From contig WBMW01005744.1 of assembly GCA_013396635.1 (NCBI GenBank), forward strand, positions 66,799-130,798: DNA of 64,000 nt, given 5' to 3'. The notes under the pieces are model-generated. The model saw only the letters and a program-made list of their open reading frames with translations. It was not told where the DNA came from and ran no database searches. The position numbers and the translations under genes are program-made. The stretch is from Penelope pileata. Lineage: Eukaryota; Chordata; Aves; Galliformes; Cracidae. Numbering within the stretch: position 1 is the stretch's first letter; every line of letters begins with the position of its first letter. Below are positions 11,181 to 23,745 of this stretch, piece after piece.

Positions 11181-14100
11181 CATCCCTTTGTGCCAGGAAT
11201 CCCACAAGTTCAGTGGTCTCTAATGCAATACAATATTTTCTGCTGTAATGCAGGGACCAAATAGTCATATATCACCCATAAATGTATCACCTAAATGGGA
11301 TTAGGTAGAGATAGATAGATTAGACTTCTACAGCATGAGATACAAGCTTGCTCTCAGTGCTTACTGTAGGTAGAATCAAGTTGAACAGAGGATTTATATT
11401 GCTCTGACAGCGTCCTTGTTCTAGGAAGCCACATCACCTTTTTCCTGCCAAGAAGGACAAGACCTTGCCTGCTTTGTGAGCTTTCTGACTGGACCTGAAA
11501 TTGGACCTGCAAGCCACTCTTCTAATCTTGTGTTTAATGAGGATCATCCACAGATGCCTGAAGCAATAATAATTCTTATGAAGTGGATTGATCGCTTTAT
11601 GACCCAAAGGTAAAAGCACCCATGAAGAGATGTAAAAAGTCCCCAAGCATGGCAGCTCAGGATGGCCAAACATGCAGGAGAATATGCCTCTTCTACCTGT
11701 AAACTCACCAGCTCTTGTACTTTGCTGCAAAACTGAGCTCAACAGGACTAATCACTTGAGTACTGTGTAGAGAACTGTGTCTCCTGGCTAAAACCAAAAC
11801 CACTTTGACTTTTTTGTTGTTCAGTAATAAATTCTTGGATAAACCGGTTCAAAACACAGCTCAGAAGTATTCAGAGGAGATCACTGATGTCCAGTAATCA
11901 CTGGATTGGCTCTACCTTCCTTTGAGTTGCATAAATGTACATTTTTGGAAGTTTAAAAAGTCGAAATGCAATTGAAACCACACACCCCTTTGGGCTGTAA
12001 CTCAAACATTTTTGGCTTAGGGATTTGCTGAAAGAACAGAATGAGCCTCAAACACCACAAATTATTTAGAGTTATAGAAAATTAGCTAATTATCCAACTT
12101 GGAGAGAGGATTTGCTCATTAGAACAAGAAAATGCCACATTTGTTGGCATCTTATGACTGGTTAACAAGCTGTAAGGCTTCTTTCAAAACAGTTTGACAA
12201 CACAATTTGAAAATAAGAGTCATGAGACCGACCCCATTGGGCTGGCATAAGCTAGGGTTATACCAAAGGAATCTGACAGAAGCACAGAAAACATGTCTTT
12301 CCTCTATGTCCACCATGTACGTGCACCCGTGAGGCAGCCATTTAAACAAAGTTGGGATATTTTCAGGGTTATTAATAATACAGCCAGGCAGATTAAGGCA
12401 CACATATAGGAAAATGAAAATATTAAAAAGTTATGAATGCTAATAGGTGCCCTTAAAATGGTGTCAGAGGTCTGGCAGCATAAAATAATCTCCTGACCCT
12501 GATGGCTAAGCCTTAAGTCTGGTAAAGGAATTTACTCTCCAGAAATGATGGATTGAGGTTACACTTCAGCAGCAATGTCACAGCAGTGAGATAACAAACT
12601 GCAGGGAAATCTGCTACTCATCATAGACTGTCTCACTGGACCGCAGTGTTGCTATTCCTAATTTGCACCAGTGCAAAAGTGAGATGAATGGGTTCAGAGC
12701 TGCATGAGCAGTTGCGTAAATAAAATGCAATGTGCCTCACCAGCTATACCAACGCCGAGCTCCTCGCTCATTAGGCCAGCCGTTCCCCAGGAGGGAAAGT
12801 TGGGAACAAGGTCAGAAGGGTTCCGTGGTGCCAACAAAGGTCTCCTGCTCCAAGCAATATGGCTGTGATGGTGGAGAGCCAACTGTGGCAAGGCCTGGGC
12901 ACAACCCTGGTCCCAGAGCTTTTTCCCAGCCTCAGCTGCAGCCCACAGGTGGTGTTACTCAGGTCAGCAAGCTGCTGCTGAAATCCTCGTCAGGGAGCTG
13001 CTCCTGGCACCTACGGCCAGTGACACCTAATGACCCTGCTCATGATGGGCCAGGTTCAGGCAAGGGTGGGATTTCCTCCGGGGCTGGCTGGAGGAGACCA
13101 AGTGAGTGAGTGATCACATGCTGTAGTGATGAGGAAGCTGTAGATACATGAAAACCTCTTGTTTTCCTTCAACTCAGAGTGACTGGGGACAGAGAGGGGA
13201 GCTAGGGGCAGTGCCCAGATGATTTGTTCTATAGAGTGGTGGGAATGTTCCCAGAAGTGCATTGATTTTTGCACTTCATGCTTTCCAGCCATCTCAGTTT
13301 TTCTGAGCCTTTCTATGCACTGTTAGCCTGTGACTCTGGGCACAGGGAGAGGAACTTCTTTAATGCACCAAAAAGCAACAACAGACTCTGCCCAGTGCTG
13401 AGACCTCAGCATCTTTGTCCTGATCTTGCTCCTGGTGAAGCCAGTGGAGCAGAGTTAAGGCTCACCAAGCAAGGCATGTCTATCACAAGCACAGACAACT
13501 GAAATAACCTCTGCTCTGAACTGGAGCTGGCAAATAAAATCTGTGAACCCCTCAGCCTGAGCAATAAAGCTGGCTGTGAGAAATCTGCTGTGGACTCACA
13601 ACTCCTACTATTTAGGAAGGGAGAAGGATGCCATGCTGGTGTTTGCCATAGAAAGATTCCTCATTTTGCTGCTCTGGCAAGCAGCTGCCAGCGTCTTATT
13701 TTTCTTTCCCTTTTGCTTAATTCTTCTCCTCTCTGCATTTGGAAATTTCTGGCCTTTGACCTCCAGCTGTACACGAGGCTGTTCAATCAGCTCCTGGGTG
13801 AGGAAGGGGTCAAAGCAAGGGATATCAGAAGGATGGCTCTGGAGAGCATCACTGCAAACATTTATGAAGGATGCTGAAAAACTGTTCTTGCTATATCTTA
13901 TGTGGAGCCATTGCAGCCAATGATAGATGAGCCTTCCTGCCTGCTAGAGCCCTGGTATGGCAGTGAGCCATCAGATAACCGCCCTACAGACACAAACTTT
14001 CGTGCTCTCTGAGAAAAAAAAAAAGGCCTCTCCCTTTATTCCTTCTTTCCACTCTCCTGGGCTGTCTCTCCTCATTTGCTAAGACTAAGCGCTGGAGATA

Positions 14101-17100
14101 GGAGGAGACAGAAAAGCAGTGATTCCTCCCACCTCCTCCTGAACTCCCGCACCTTCTCCAGTTCTTCCAGCAGGTCTCAGCATCTCATCTCCATCTCTCT
14201 GCTGGAGGGGGTGTGGGACAGTGTCCTGTGCCCGTGACTTGCTGGGGCTGTGAGCAGCCGTGCATGAAGAAGGCGGCTTGGGAGGTTTATTTTTAAATCT
14301 CCTCTGGGACCTCCACCGCTCTTGTCAAAATGAAGTGGACGCTGGCTGAATGCCCTGCTCCACTGGGAACTGAGACCCTGTGCTAAGTGGGGTGGAAAAG
14401 CCTCCATCCATCTACATTGAGAGTGCTTTCTTGCTTGTGAGCAGCTGTTTGCCCACACAATCTTGCTGATGGTGCTGTGGGAAGAAGGGCTGTCTGGGAG
14501 GAGAGAGTTCTGACAAACAGTCCCTGAATGGTCAGCATAGGCTGCTGTTCAGCTGAAGAGCACCTCAGTAGGGTTTTTGGACCTTCCACAGGCACCTGGA
14601 TCCATCTATAGTGTGGAAGATGGCACGGAGGGGTCGTAGGACAATGACCATTCAGAGGTGCTCTGGGAGGCAGGTTTTGCTTTGCTGTCTTCCTCCCCAG
14701 CAGCAGCAGCCATACTGTGACCACCACAGGGCTGCATTGACCTGGACATGAAGTCTGGAGAGCACAGTCAAGATGTGAACATGCAAGCAGTCCTTGGTCT
14801 GCCTGGGGATTTGAGGGCTGCAGGTGCAGACCATCCACCCTGGATGCTTTGGATGGTACCAATAGTGATACCTGAATACTTGCTGCTGTTGACAGCTGTG
14901 ACCAATGGCTTCACAGGTGTGAGAAGCTCTCTGAAGACCTAGCAGCAGCAGCAGGAATGAACATTAGGATTTTGCGCACCTAGACAGCTGCTGGAGGGAT
15001 GGAGGGTTGCAGAGCTCACTGCTGGGGCTGAGGTTTGCAGGGGACACCAGGGTGTGGACGTGACCACATCCCCAGCCACGTCTGTGCAGACAAACTGGCC
15101 CCAGCAGACAGCCCCAGTGCCACCCACATGCATTGTGGTGCCTTCCTCAGTGCAAGAGACATTTGTCTTCCCACAAGATCAGAATCGATTCCTTCAGCCT
15201 TACACTGATCTTATTTTCTTGCTTAACCTTTCCCTATATACTTCACATGCAAAAGTGTTTTTTCCGGGAGTAGTTGTGCTCGTGTGTTTCTGAGCAAGCT
15301 GTCATTTTTCCATCTTGAGCTTTTGCCATTCTAATGGGTTCAGGTTTAATCATAAAAGACTGTTATAAATAATGAATTGCGAGAGATGACGTTTTCCAGT
15401 AAATCCTGCTGTGTCTGCTTGTGTTTGGAACACTGCATTATGCTAAAGTCAGCTGCTCAGCAGCTATTTGTGTGGGGAAGCACGGGGTAGGTAAGGGAGA
15501 AAGGCAGGGGAGCACTGATCTGCCTGGATGTGTGACGGTTAAGGGGCAGCATCGGGGTGCCTGGACTGGTGCTCAGAATGGTCTGGCTGCTCTGTGAGAA
15601 ACCACTGGAAAGACCAAGGCTCGGTTGTGCTGGAGCTGGATCAGACAGCTGTGTGCTGGATTCACAGTGTGTGGGGGATGTAAATCACTGATGGATTCAC
15701 ATGGGATCTCTGGCAAAGCGCTCATCTCACTGCCCCATGAGCAACCAGGGATAGCCACCTCCACTTTTGCAATGGGTCCATATAGGTTTTGGGAGGAATC
15801 TGCTAGCCCTTCTGTGAAAATGTTTGCATTGCTTGTACAGCTGGAACAAAACAGTCCTCAGGACCAGGGTGCAGAGGGACTAGCAGTAGGAGATTGTCCT
15901 TGCTAGGAAATGTCTTACATGACACTGGCTTTTCTCTGAAAACAATGTTATGGTTACACAAGGCCTGAATCGTGTTAAACAAAATTCAGAAGCTATGGGT
16001 GGGACTCCCACAGCCTCCTTTGAGCAGCACTCAGAGTTTTGATGGATTTATCCTCAACCCCCCCCTGCAGGGTAGATGCTCCACAGTTCCCTGACTACTA
16101 CTGAAGAGCAGAAACCGGAGGAGCCCAGGCACTGCCCTGCTCTGCTCTGCAGGACCCTGAGTGGATCCATCCCTGCAGCAGAAACCCCGAAGCAGCTGTT
16201 TTGCAGGCCTCAGGCTCAGCGCCGTGGTGCTAGGCCCTGGCACTGTGTGCGGAGGGGAGCAGGCCTGGGCAAGGGACCTGTGTGTCCCTGGGCTGCCTGC
16301 TGCTCCCTGCAGCACATCTGCTGCTGCCAGCCTGCTGAGCACGCTCACACCTCACTGCACACGAATGCCCTCGATCCCCTCCTCAGAAGCACCTCCCCAG
16401 GCTTGCTTTTATGCCACCCCTCGCATAGCTAGCCATGGATAATTAATGCTGCATGAAACAAAGGATTTCACCAGCCCACCCAGGAATGGGCTGATGTGAA
16501 ACTCCTGCTGCTCCCCAGTGTTTTAATGAAAGTAAATGGCTCTTCAGAAATAACATGATTGTGTGCTGGCCCCAGACTGACTCAGCACCGTTCCCCAGCC
16601 TGAAGGCAGCACAGCCCCCGCCAGCCACGTGTCCTTGACTCGGGCTGAGGCGGGAATCTGTGTTTCCAAATATCCCATATCACCCCATCATCCTCACTTC
16701 AGCTCAAGACAACCCCAGGGACCTTGTGTGTTACAGGAACCTGGATGGCAGATTTGTATGAGGCAACTGAGTGGAAGCTGAAATACTGTCAGTGAGCAGC
16801 GCTAGCCAATAAGAGAGTACTTTTTAAATAGAAAGAGAGCTCTCGTTGTTTATCTATGTGTTCAAAACTCATATGTTTTAAGCAAAACTTTATTTTGTTT
16901 TGATGTAAAATGAAAAATCCCCTCATGTTTCAAGATCATTCACATTTTTTCATTCAGTTAAGCTCTGTGTGGCTGTTCCTCTTTCTGCTCTGTTTTTCCA
17001 TCCTGAACTCTCCTATCTGCCAATAATGGAACTGAGGGTGAAAGGAAAACGAGGGAAAAAACAACGAAAACCATGACCCACTTTGTGTTTTTATTCACAC

Positions 17101-17152
17101 TGAGATGAAATGAAAAAGCACATGCTGATGATTTGAAAAATTCCTTGGAAAG
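11181..17152. other. Unique non-coding sequence, partly GC-richer
   Basis: About 6 kb without a recognised gene. The parts at 12.7-13.1, 14.5-15.1 and 16.0-16.4 kb are GC-richer and hold chance frames of 100-160 codons on both strands, which is the pattern expected from composition rather than coding. Short CAG/AGC runs of about four units lie near 14700 and 14941. An A11 run lies at 14012-14022. A segment near 12675 ('ttgcaccagtgcaaa') weakly resembles an old amniote repeat but is too short to call. Confidence 0.55.
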
Positions 17153-17177
17153 AAAAATAAAAATAAAAATAAAAAAA
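17153..17177. repeat. (AAAAAT)n simple repeat
   Basis: About four imperfect units of AAAAAT ending in an A7 run. It is a short microsatellite with no linked element recognised. Confidence 0.85.
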
Positions 17178-20002
17178 CCCAAGAAATTGTTCATATCTCC
17201 TTCAGCAGCAGGGTTGCTGCCGTTTCCACCAGCTCTCGGCTCTGAGCATGCCGTCCCCATGCCTTTCCCTCCTGCCTGCAGCATGTCAGCCTCCAGCCAA
17301 GTCAGGGAGTGCTGCAGGCCCCAGCATTTAACCTCTCAAAGGAGTCCTCTATCTCAGAAACATGGTGTACAAATCTTCCCTGCTTAATGTGAGTGCTTGG
17401 CCCAGCCCTGAAATATTGAGTGGTTATGGCAGAGAAAGAGTCTGTGATGGGTGATCAATTTAAGACAGTAAACAGGCTGTCAAGGGCTGTTCCAGGAAAT
17501 ACAATTTTTTTTTGAATCATTTTTATGCGAGAACATGAGGAGGGTGAGTAGAGAAAGCTAACAAGTGTATTCGCCTGGAATTAATCACATCTGAGTGAGA
17601 TATACAGATTTCCCATTAGCAAGCAATAGCACAGAGACATCCCGGAACCTAAATTTCAGGAATGGATGAAGAACAACAAAGGCAAGTGATGTAACTTCTG
17701 CAGGAGCAGCAGCTTTCCTGAGGCAGCTTCCACCTCCTAGGCTGGTCATCTCACTCCACACCACCCTAGCACACTCCAGGTTGGGATGGCTTTTTCTTCT
17801 TCTCAGCTCAAACCATTCTGGGCTCAGAGATCCTCAGCTAACTTGCATCAGTGATCCCCTTCACCACCCAAAGCCAGGGAGCTGAGGCATTTACACAAGT
17901 TTAGCAGATTTGCTGAATGGCTTTAGGATGGGCAGAGAGCTGAGAGCAACAGTAAGAGGTTTCTGACCTCCTGTTTTCACACTGAAAGTTGCACCTGGGA
18001 AATGCTGAGAGTGTTTCCTTGTTGTTTTTCTCTATCTGAAGGCTCCTGGGCCTCTCTGGATTGGCATAGGAAGGGCAAGCTGCCAACATCACTCATGTAA
18101 CTAGCATTGGCTAAATCCTAAAGAACTTCTAAAACAGCAGTTGTAATGCTCCTAATGCCACTCCTTTATGTGTTTGTTCTCTTTGTTTTCTGCATTATTT
18201 CTTCTCTTCCCTTTTCTGTAACTCAGTCCAGCAATCCTGGGATGAAAGCAGCACCCAGCAGCAACGATGGGAGTGGGCCAACACTGCATCCAGCTCACTT
18301 GGTCCCAGGGCAGATGATAAAGCTGTATCCCAGAGCCCATTAACCCCTGGATGGCTGCAAGTGAGGATCACTCCATGATGGCAAGCTGGCATGGTCTTTA
18401 TGGGCTGCTCTTCCGCATGTCTGTGTGTGCTTAATAAACTCAGGAGTTTGTTCAGTAATTGCTACAATGAAAGCAAGCCAGCAATAATGTGATGCAATGT
18501 TCAGACTTAACTACTTAATATTATAGATTTTCTGTTCTCTCTGTTCTCCTGCCTAACTCCTTCATCCTGGCCGAGCTTTGTGCCATCTCCCACACCGTCT
18601 CCTCCTCTGGGTACAACATCTCCAAGGTGCACTGGTAGCTCGTCCATGCAGCATCACCGCAATAGGCCCACATGCAGTTCCTCACTCCTCTCTCTGGTTT
18701 GTGCTGTGTTTCTCCTGTTCTTTCCTCCACCTTTTCTTTCCCCTGCCTTTGGATGAGGTGAGTGGGTCACATTTTACACATTGCCTCCATGACTGTGTCT
18801 GCAAACACCCACCCCGCTGAAGTGGGCCTGGAAGGATCATTCAGAGCAGCAAAAGAGATTATTGAATGGACAAAAGCCAGTGGCATGGACACACAAGGGT
18901 TGTTGCAGGTTCAAAAGCCACGTGTGAGTTCTGCTGGCACAATCTGGGCAGGAAGTTTTAAAAATATGCCAACTTTTCTGTGTAAATTAATCTTTCACAG
19001 CAGTATATGCATGATTCATTCAGACATATCTTTGTTCCATACTTTTCCCATTCTTTTACAATTTATTTGTACTAACTTTTTGTCTTCTCTTTTCCAGAGA
19101 ATACGCTGTCATTTCATCAGTGCAAAGGGGGAAAAAAAAGAGAATTTGTTAAAAAGGAATGAAAAAGAATCCTAGTTCCATTTTTTTGTTAGTATTATGA
19201 TGATAGAAATTGTCATAAACAACTCACTAGTCAGGAAGATCAGTTACTGCCATAGTCAAGTCATTTACTTCTACTCTTTTTTATATTTTTATCTACTTTT
19301 GTATGCCTTTCATTTTACAGCCTTATTTTCTTTACAAACACTTCTTTTTACACCTTTTGGATCTCAGCATGAATTAGTTACATATTTCTCTTTCCATAAG
19401 ATCTGAAAATGTGTACAGTCTAATTAGTAGCAAATTAAGCAAGGTTTCATTCTTTGCCCATACGTTCCTTGCAGCAATACAGGCCTGTTTATATGTTTGC
19501 TACGATGATCCGGCAAAAAATACTGTCAGCTCTTGGTGTATCTGTAGGGATAAGCAGCAACTGTAGCCAAAACAGCCAGCAAGGACCATGGGAGGTGGCC
19601 CAGTAGCTTAAAGTGGGACAGGGCTCTGTGCAAGCGAAGCCTTAAGAGGTCTAAAACAGGGTTAGTCACTTTGAAGGTGCTTTTTAACAGCTAAAGAGAT
19701 AACTAGAAGTGTATATTGCTTCCGTGACTATGTCTTGTGTGACTAATTGGTGAAGATAGAAAGTTTTGCCACAATAATAATTAGCACGTGTTGCCTAACT
19801 CTTTATTTTACTTTTTCCTTAGTGTGGATTGTGTTTAGGACGTCAGAAGAAGGTCTGGAAAATAAAGCTGCAGATCTCAAATGCACAGCTTAGCTTATCC
19901 TGCCAGAAGGATGCCAGAGCATCCAAACATTCCTGGGCCCTGTATGTGGAGTTGCACTCAGAAGACTGAGATGTGGCACCTGGTGCTAACCTTGCATCTT
20001 CT
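17178..20002. other. Unique non-coding sequence, no gene recognised
   Basis: Nearly 3 kb with short chance frames only. The part after about 18.97 kb is pyrimidine-rich on the plus strand. No repeat family, exon pair or RNA gene is recognised. Confidence 0.6.
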
Positions 20003-20160
20003 TCTGGAAAAGTCAGCTCCTGCCTCAGTTTCCCCACTTGTAAAACAGTGGTAATGATATGTTTTTTCCCTTTGACCAAATGCTTTGAAGCTTACTCATA
20101 GTGAATGTTACCTACAGGGCTGGTAATGGCTATTATAATGAAATTACAATCAAATTATAT
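20003..20160 (+). mobile_element. MIR-like SINE remnant, plus orientation
   Basis: The core-region wording of MIR-type (CORE-SINE) elements is visible: 'cctgcctcagtttccccacttgtaaaacagtggtaatgat' (shown in part), followed by a diverged tail with 'tgctttgaag', 'tcatagtgaatgttacc' and 'tggctattataatg', which parallels the LINE-derived 3' end. These elements predate the split of mammals and reptiles, which fits the level of decay. The tRNA-derived head is not recognisable. Confidence 0.65.
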
Positions 20161-20982
20161 GTGTAATTTGTATATGCATCATAACTAAACTATAATTAAA
20201 GCTACTATTTAAATTTAACTGCTGCCTGACTTGAGAACTCATACACAACATTTCCCAAAAAGCCAGAAGGTTCCAAGTTCTTTCAGTACAGAGCAAAATT
20301 GCCCTTAATTTTAGACAGGAGTTTTAGCATAAGCAAACCAACAAAGGAAAGCCTAAATTAAAGAAAGGCATCAAGGGATTCCAGAACTGTTAGCATCCCA
20401 CTGAGTGTTTATGTTGTTTAAGTAGAGGTGCTTTTCAGCACTGTATTGATGAACACATAAAAGTAGAAGTAACAGAGTTCAGTCCTCTGCATCAAAACTG
20501 AAGATTCAGATACGGTTTTTGCCCCTATTTTTGGTCTAAGCTGTGCATCCCTAATTCATAACTCAAACTGGCAAAAGATTTGATTCTCCTTTTAATTTGT
20601 GTCTGTTGTCTGCCAGTGAGAAGGAACTCTACTCCTTCCCACTGATTTGCAGAATAAGAGTAATTCAAGCTTTGCATTAATTTGAAAGCTCTCTCCTGAA
20701 ATTCTCACTTCCAGTAGCTGTTCAATTTAATAAAAAAAAGTTAAATGTAAACCAAGTTGATTTATATGTGGCTCAAATTCTCCAGGAGCATGATGTCCAA
20801 AAACAGAAAAAGAAAAAAACATTAGTATAATGCAACCAATATCAGATTCAGGACAGTTCTCTAACTGAAGATGGAATAAATCGCTTTTTCAATTTACCAA
20901 CACATCAGTCACCTTTGTTTCAGAGGCTCTGTGACATTTAATGAGTTTGTCTTCTTAATGGGACCCTGGATGCATTACGGAA
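20161..20982. other. AT-rich non-coding sequence
   Basis: No gene or repeat recognised. The segment 20.1-20.25 kb is especially AT-rich and contains several TAATTA-type words, but nothing that can be called a site. Confidence 0.55.
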
Positions 20983-21080
20983 TTAGGGCCAGAGCCAGAA
21001 ATGCATTTAGCTGCTTACTACCTAATTCCCATTAATTTCAACAAAAGCGAGGTGCAAAAATATCTCTGTGGACAGGCCCC
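20983..21080. repeat. Fossil palindromic repeat (MITE-like), low confidence
   Basis: The segment runs from 'agggccagagcc' through 'gcatttagctgcttactacc' and 'taattcccattaatttcaa' to 'gaggtgcaaaaatatctctgtgg' and 'acaggcccc'. It resembles a palindromic amniote repeat built around 'ccattgatttcaatgg' flanked by 'gcctaaat' arms and GGGCC-type ends. The arms have decayed, so the inverted structure is only partial. The family name is not certain. Confidence 0.4.
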
Positions 21081-22149
21081 TCTGCATTTAGCTGCAGTGG
21101 TGTTACATGTTAGAGGAGCAGGGAACAAAATGTGACCGTGTGTTCAAAGGAACTGGGATCGGTAGGTAACAGATCGTGGGACACCCTCCCCAAAAAGTCA
21201 CCATACAGGTGTCACCCAGTGGTGTGCCACTGCTACTGCCAAATCACACAGGGGTATCTCTCCTAGTTGCAAGCCCAGGGTGCTTGTAGGAAATGGGCAC
21301 AGTGGACAGGATGAGGATCACGCTCAGATCTTGCTTTGACAAGACCATGGTTCATACCACAGCCCACCCAAATCCTAGCACCGAGCCCATCCCACCCATC
21401 AGATGTTTCCTGAAGGATCTGGGCAGAAGGCAGGATGCATGCAAAGCCCTCTCTGACCGCAGGCAGCACAGCGAGCTCAGCAGGACTTGGCTGCAGTGCT
21501 TGGAAGCTGTTTGTCACACACTTGGTGTGTTTAGAAAGCTGGCCTCTGCTTGTCTGCCTTCAAAACCTCTTGTTCTGCACACAGGTAGTGCTGGGAAACC
21601 ACACCAGTTCCCTGCATCCCTGATGATGGCAACGTGGTTCCCACAGTCACAGCCCAAACGTCGATCCTGCTTCAGGAGAAACTCTTGACATGTTTATCTC
21701 CTTGCACTGAGCCAGCTATCAGCATGGCTCTGCTCTATGGCTACGTGATTAGATAAATTACTGTTTTGTGCAAACTACGCCTGGCGCACACTTCTAGCTC
21801 AATATCTGGAGGAAAACTGAGGCTTTATTTAGGTTATCTGCTGTGAGGAGATAAAGTGCTCTGTGCACTTCTTGCTCAGACGTGAAAACTTTGCCACCAT
21901 TTGTGCTTTATGACTACTGTTTTGTGGTGTTGAAGGTGAACTGGAGGCCCAAATCGAAACTGGAGCTCTCTGTTGGTGGATGCTGCAGAAGAGATGGGCT
22001 CTGTCACCCAGCACCAACACGTCAGAATCAGCAGGAGAGCCAGGAGAATGGAGAAGGCTGTACAGAGGAGGACCTGAGGAAGAGTATGACCACTGCAGAG
22101 GTCCTTAACTCAGTGGAAGTAGGGAACCTGAATATTTGAGAGGAAGTGT
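21081..22149. other. Unique non-coding sequence, no gene recognised
   Basis: Frames of up to about 131 codons on the plus strand are not matched by recognisable splice sites or domains. Nothing else is recognised. Confidence 0.55.
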
Positions 22150-22265
22150 AATGTAAGGGACATGATAAAGGTCACACAGGGAACCTGGTGTACAGTTAGG
22201 AATGAAAAGAAATTCCCAAACTGTTGGTCAGTGCTTGGACTACAAGGAAATTATCTGATAATATT
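22150..22265 (-). mobile_element. MIR/amniote tRNA-SINE remnant, minus orientation
   Basis: The plus strand shows 'gataaaggtcacacaggga' followed by diverged versions of 'ggcagagctgggaattgaa' and 'tcagtgcttggactac'. This is the usual antisense layout of the tRNA-derived head of MIR-type SINEs ('aaggtcacacag...'). The match is short and decayed, and the edges are approximate. Confidence 0.55.
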
Positions 22266-23639
22266 CTTTCTTGTGCTTTTAGAACAATTGTTTATTTGCC
22301 CAAGAAAGACAGGCAGAAGGCTTGGCCTGGTATAACTCAACTCTTGTTGGTTTTGCTCTGTGAGAATTTGCCCTCTAGGACCTATAAGCTTCTTTCGTTT
22401 TCTTATCTCTGTGGTATCTTGGCAGCCATTAAGCCTGAGTAAGCGCTTCCCAGCTGTAATTTCTAGAAATATAGGTAATTATTTTTGCCTTGAGTTGCTT
22501 TTGTCAGCAACAGGTGTTGTTGGAGTGTTTCACAATGGCTCAGCTAGGAGAGTTTTGACTGGGGAGAAGGCAAGGAGGCTCCTCAGAGACCTGGAGAGCC
22601 TCTGGGCTGAAAGAGGAGCTTCTAAAGAAGATGCAGAGACAACTTTCTCTATAGAGAAGAAACATGAGCAGGCAGGAGCTGTGCTGTGTCAAGATACTGT
22701 GGGTAACTGTTGATAAAGGCACTTCATTGTGTCGAAACCCAATTTAGCTGAAACCCAGTTGGTGGGAAACATGACGTTGGATCTGAGCCTCTCTGGTTTT
22801 TTTACAACTCCAAGCGAGCCCTTCATGGTGCCGCTAGGCTAATCAGGATGAATACTTTCAAGGCTCACAGCTACATCAGGTGCACTTTTGAAATGAAGAG
22901 AGCTTTTGAAAGAACTAGGAGAAATCAGGACTTAGCATGCCAGATAAAGGTGGAAGCCGCTTTAATTATAGATTCAGTGCACATTGCATTAAGGATTACT
23001 CAATAATGAGATGACCACTCAGTCCTCATATAACCTCATTAAAGACTGATAGATTTGTCTTTTAAACATTTGCTCTTCACTGCGCCAGATCTTAAATGGT
23101 TCCCTCCCCGTAATGCAGCAGTACCTATTCAGCAGACCTAGCTTTTTTTAGGTTATTGAAGACGCATAAAAAAATGAATCTGCAATGTTTCAAAGCTGAC
23201 TGCTTAGCATCTCAGAGGACCTGTGGGGCAGCTGCTGGACTTCTAAAGGTTAAGTTCTGCAACCAAATTTCACTGTGTTTTTAGCAACATCATCCGAGTC
23301 TGGCTGGATCAGTTACTGGCCTGATTAATGCTGCACTGGCATCCGGACATGGCCAAAAGTTTGGATTGTGCATCATGTCTGCATTTTAGTTTGCAATTGC
23401 TTTCCCTGGATCTTGCAAGATCTACGGAATCTTTCCTGGTGGCTGTGAAAGGACTGCTGTGAATGTGAACCCCTTGGGATGCCAGGAAAATCTGCAGGGG
23501 GATAGAGAAGGGCTGGAGACCCACCAGCAGCAATATCTGAGTGCTTCTGGCAAACTCACTCATTTTGAAATGAGCTTAGACAGTTTCTTACAGGAGGAGA
23601 AAAGGCCTACACAATTAATACACTGTAGCTGGAGTCAGT
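22266..23639. other. Unique non-coding sequence, no gene recognised
   Basis: Only short chance frames are present. No repeat, exon or RNA gene is recognised. Confidence 0.55.
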
Positions 23640-23745
23640 GCCATCTTTTCCACAGATTACTCCTCTGCCTTTAGGCAAGTAGCTCATCTTTTCCTTGCCC
23701 CATTCTCATATAAAATAGGGACAACAATAATATTTTCCCATGGTT
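23640..23745 (+). mobile_element. MIR-like SINE remnant, plus orientation
   Basis: The run 'cctttaggcaagtagctcat', 'ccttgccccattctcatataaaa', 'tagggacaacaataatatt' follows the MIR core order ('ccttgggcaagtcactt', 'cctcagtttcc', 'tgtaaaatggggataataat'). Divergence is high. It lies in the same orientation as the remnant 3.6 kb upstream, which may be coincidence. Confidence 0.6.

Noticed and set aside
14383..14862. A 159-codon minus-strand frame
   Set aside because: GC-richer composition keeps several frames open; no domain, splice sites or conserved motif seen.
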